Shown piece by piece: positions 62,631 through 64,000 of a DNA stretch of 64,000 nucleotides. Numbering within the stretch: the stretch's first letter is position 1; every line of letters begins with the position of its first letter. The translations under genes were made by a program, and so were the position numbers. This stretch comes from Pseudoflavonifractor gallinarum (GTDB taxonomy: Bacteria > Bacillota > Clostridia > Oscillospirales > Oscillospiraceae). The DNA lies in contig NZ_JADCKF010000006.1 of NCBI RefSeq assembly GCF_014982855.1, forward strand, positions 62,001-126,000, read 5' to 3'. Under the pieces are notes generated by a model. The model saw only the letters and a program-made list of their open reading frames with translations, did not search any database and had not been told where the DNA came from.

Positions 62631-62667
62631 AAAAAAACGCCGGATACAGCCCTTGGCCGAATCCAGC
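62631..62667 (-). terminator. Attenuator in the rpmG leader
   Basis: On the minus strand an imperfect 10-bp stem (62639-62651 with 62655-62667, three mismatches, 3-base loop) is followed by seven U residues (62631-62637). It lies 43 bases upstream of the rpmG start, inside the transcript begun at 62810-62838. Confidence 0.75.
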
Positions 62668-62802
62668 GACGTGGGCGCACTGCGCCTATCGTCACGGTGC
62701 GGACTCGGCATGTCTGCCTCCCTATGTCCTCGCCTGGAGGGGAGGGTTTCATGCCCGTCACACCGTAAAAACGCGCACAAAAGAAAAGCCCTCTTTCATA
62801 GG
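62668..62802 (-). promoter_or_regulatory. Structured leader RNA of rpmG-secE-nusG-rplKA, unidentified class
   Basis: About 135 bases between the promoter and the attenuator fold into several GC-rich helices, for example GGCGCA with TGCGCC (62674-62686). It is not a T-box and does not match the L10, L19, L20 or L21 leader features I know. The promoter-leader-attenuator order suggests a cis-regulatory RNA; ligand unknown. Confidence 0.5.
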
Positions 62803-62809
62803 TGTTTTC

Positions 62810-62838
62810 AGAATAGCACACCCTCCACCGAAAGTCAA
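62810..62838 (-). promoter_or_regulatory. Promoter of rpmG-secE-nusG-rplK-rplA
   Basis: On the minus strand TTGACT (62833-62838), 17 bases and TATTCT (62810-62815). Confidence 0.75.
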
Positions 62839-62883
62839 GCTTCTTTTGAAATAACTTCAATTCGCAAAGTAAAAAATAAACAT

Positions 62884-62909
62884 AAAAAATCCGCCCCGGT
62901 TGGGGCGGA
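62884..62909 (-). terminator. Intrinsic terminator downstream of the 49-residue gene
   Basis: An 8-bp GC stem (62890-62897 with 62902-62909) is followed on the minus strand by TTTTT (62885-62889). It isolates the ribosomal operon from transcription entering from the right. Confidence 0.85.
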
Positions 62910-62923
62910 GTGGAGGTAAATAT

Positions 62924-63091
62924 ATGGATAAAAATTATTGTATTTCACACGAAGAAAGAAGACGAATCATCAAAGAGCAGCTTGACTCTCTCTTAAAATT
63001 ATATGAAACACAATCTTTGTCTATCACAGAACAAATAGAACTTGCAAAAACAATAGAGCAACTATCCCGCAACCTAGTTCTCGCTGGTTAA
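62924..63091 (+). CDS. Hypothetical 55-residue protein
   Basis: This is a small, highly charged helical protein, MDKNYCISHEERRRIIKEQL at the start and IEQLSRNLVLAG at the end. GGAGGT (62912-62917) lies 6 bases before ATG 62924. The composition is AT-rich, unlike the upstream 62 kb. It loosely recalls Spo0E-like phosphatases in size and helix pattern but lacks their clear SxxLDxLI motif. Its stop overlaps that of the convergent minus-strand gene. Function unknown. Confidence 0.6.
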   Translation: MDKNYCISHEERRRIIKEQLDSLLKLYETQSLSITEQIELAKTIEQLSRNLVLAG

Positions 63092-63237
63092 TCTGGAATT
63101 TTATCCAATGCGCGCTTGGCCATTAAGATAAGCTCCTCAATTCTATCTTCCGAAAATCTTTCATTAGTAGAAGCCGCTTGGGTAGAATAATACGCGGCTA
63201 CCAATTCAACAGCTAATTCTTTATTGCTTTTTCCCAT
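63088..63237 (-). CDS. Hypothetical 49-residue protein
   Basis: This short minus-strand gene reads MGKSNKELAVELVAAYYSTQ, continues with SEDRIEELILMAKRALDKIP and ends at 63088. AGGAGGGGATTTTA places a strong SD 7 bases before ATG 63237. It is predicted to be mostly helical and contains no Cys. The TTAA at its end is shared with the stop of the + strand gene at 62924-63091. A terminator follows at 62884-62909. No family recognised. Confidence 0.6.
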   Translation of the reverse strand: MGKSNKELAVELVAAYYSTQAASTNERFSEDRIEELILMAKRALDKIPD

Positions 63238-63292
63238 TAAAATCCCCTCCTAAGTTTTAGTAAATAATACCACAATTACGGTATTTTGTCCA

Positions 63293-63334
63293 GAAGAGCG
63301 TGGGCAAATTGCCCACGCTCTTCGCTTTTTATTT
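63293..63334 (+). terminator. Intrinsic terminator, + strand
   Basis: A 13-bp perfect stem (63293-63305 with 63311-63323) is followed by GCTTTTTATTTTT. It lies about 200 bases past the + strand 55-residue gene. Confidence 0.88.
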
Positions 63335-63529
63335 TTCGATTGTATATCCGCAATGTTTGCACTGATATAGTTTCTTTTTCTTGCCAAGCGCTCCACCCAA
63401 AAGACCTACTGGCCCTAAAAGGATTCCACCAATTGCGGCTTTCCCCAAACTGACTCCACCAGTTCTTTCACCGACAGCAGATACGGCCATATGGCCACAT
63501 TTGGGACACTTCACTGGTACTTCCGGCAT
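63329..63529 (-). CDS. Small double-CxxC protein with central hydrophobic segment
   Basis: This is a 66-residue protein. An N-terminal knuckle VKCPKCGHMAV and a C-terminal knuckle YQCKHCGYTIEK flank a Gly-rich hydrophobic stretch (KAAIGGILLGPVGLLGGALG) followed by KKKK. The CxxC-hydrophobic-CxxC order resembles LITAF-like zinc domains that insert into membranes, but I cannot confirm homology. AGGAGATG precedes the ATG. Confidence 0.65.
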   Translation of the reverse strand: MPEVPVKCPKCGHMAVSAVGERTGGVSLGKAAIGGILLGPVGLLGGALGKKKKLYQCKHCGYTIEK

Positions 63530-63574
63530 AATTACATCTCCTATTCTCTGTTTTCAAAAAATAACTGAAATTAG

Positions 63575-64000
63575 TTATAGCCCAGTATCATTAATATCTT
63601 CCTCGTAGTTTTTATCAGTGTATGAAATAAGCAAGCCAACCTCGTAGCGTTCGGCCATCATCCCCAACATAATATCGGTTGTTTCAGTTTCCCACTGAGC
63701 ACGATAAACAACATATCCGTATTCTAGTGCGTCTGCTGGGCCAGCCATATCTATCATCTTTTGGTCTTTTAACGATATAATTTCATCCTCGTATGGTTCA
63801 CCATATTTTTTGATTAACATTTCTTTTAAGTCGTTGTAAACAGGGATATATTGGCCAGCGTTTGAGAATTTTAACGGGAAAGTGTAGAATCCTTCATACA
63901 ATTTATCATCGTCAAACAAATATGCGGCATATGAATCATACCCGCCTACAACAGTTTCCCCAGCAAGTTTTTCATCGGATTCAATCAGAGTAATTTCTGT
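63575..64000 (-). CDS. Hypothetical protein, N-terminus outside window
   Basis: The frame is open to the right edge of the window, so the start lies beyond 64000. The visible 141 residues include ESDEKLAGETVVGGYDSYAA, FSNAGQYIPVYNDLKEMLIK and VVYRAQWETETTDIMLGMMA. The acidic, Tyr-rich composition is compatible with a secreted or lipoprotein domain. No family recognised. AT-rich like its neighbours. Confidence 0.6.
   Translation of the reverse strand, partial: TEITLIESDEKLAGETVVGGYDSYAAYLFDDDKLYEGFYTFPLKFSNAGQYIPVYNDLKEMLIKKYGEPYEDEIISLKDQKMIDMAGPADALEYGYVVYRAQWETETTDIMLGMMAERYEVGLLISYTDKNYEEDINDTGL

Noticed and set aside
62924-63091. 55-residue protein as a Spo0E-like aspartyl phosphatase
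   Set aside because: Size and charge fit, but the characteristic SxxLDxLI motif at the right place is absent.

Overview
The window looks like a contiguous chromosomal segment of a high-GC, Gram-positive, anaerobic gut-type Firmicute, probably Oscillospiraceae (Flavonifractor/Intestinimonas/Oscillibacter-like). This is inferred from gene content: IreB, a T-box on pheST, an FMN riboswitch on a RibU-type transporter, an L10 leader, anaerobic (cbi-type) corrinoid synthesis, UgpC/MsmX-type sugar ABC transport and consensus sigma-A promoters. I see no rRNA, tRNA, CRISPR array, IS element or prophage core gene.

Layout. 1-5.9 kb (+): end of truA, a DUF5711 protein, CvpA, PgsA and a ClpE/ClpC-like unfoldase. 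6-15.7 kb: a LarA-like protein, a SLOG protein (-), FMN riboswitch plus ribU, T-box plus pheS-pheT, ireB, a nitroreductase and dinB, mostly separated by clear intrinsic terminators. 15.7-19 kb: DUF951-hisC-radical SAM (-) divergent from an S1-domain protein (+).

19.1-30.6 kb is an amino-sugar/sialic-acid island. Solute-binding lipoprotein, two permeases, nanA, nagB, nagA and an MsmX-like ATPase lie on the minus strand. An AGE-family epimerase and an RpiR-type regulator are also on the minus strand, divergent from a ROK-like kinase. No NanE-type ManNAc-6-P epimerase is present, so the likely route is Neu5Ac to ManNAc (NanA), GlcNAc (AGE), GlcNAc-6-P (ROK), GlcN-6-P (NagA) and Fru-6-P (NagB). 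TGAAA-N5-TTTCA-like sites at both control regions are candidate operators for the RpiR protein.

30.7-32.3 kb holds a DUF624 membrane protein and a NadM-like adenylyltransferase. 32.3-55.8 kb is an uninterrupted minus-strand tetrapyrrole/cobalamin block of 24 genes under two cobalamin riboswitches. The first riboswitch precedes cbiD-F-G-H-cobK-cbiET-cbiA-cobT-cbiB-cobD-cobQ-cbiC-cbiK. The second precedes cbiMNQO-cbiL-hemA-sirC-hemC-cobA/hemD-hemB-hemL. Together they cover glutamyl-tRNA to adenosylcobinamide phosphate plus lower-base activation; CobU, CobS, CobC and the adenosyltransferase are not in the window.

55.8-58.7 kb holds a two-component system. 58.9-62.8 kb holds the ribosomal and transcription genes rpmG-secE-nusG-rplK-rplA and rplJ-rplL, each with a leader RNA. 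62.85-64 kb is an AT-rich patch of very small uncharacterised genes, unlike everything before it.
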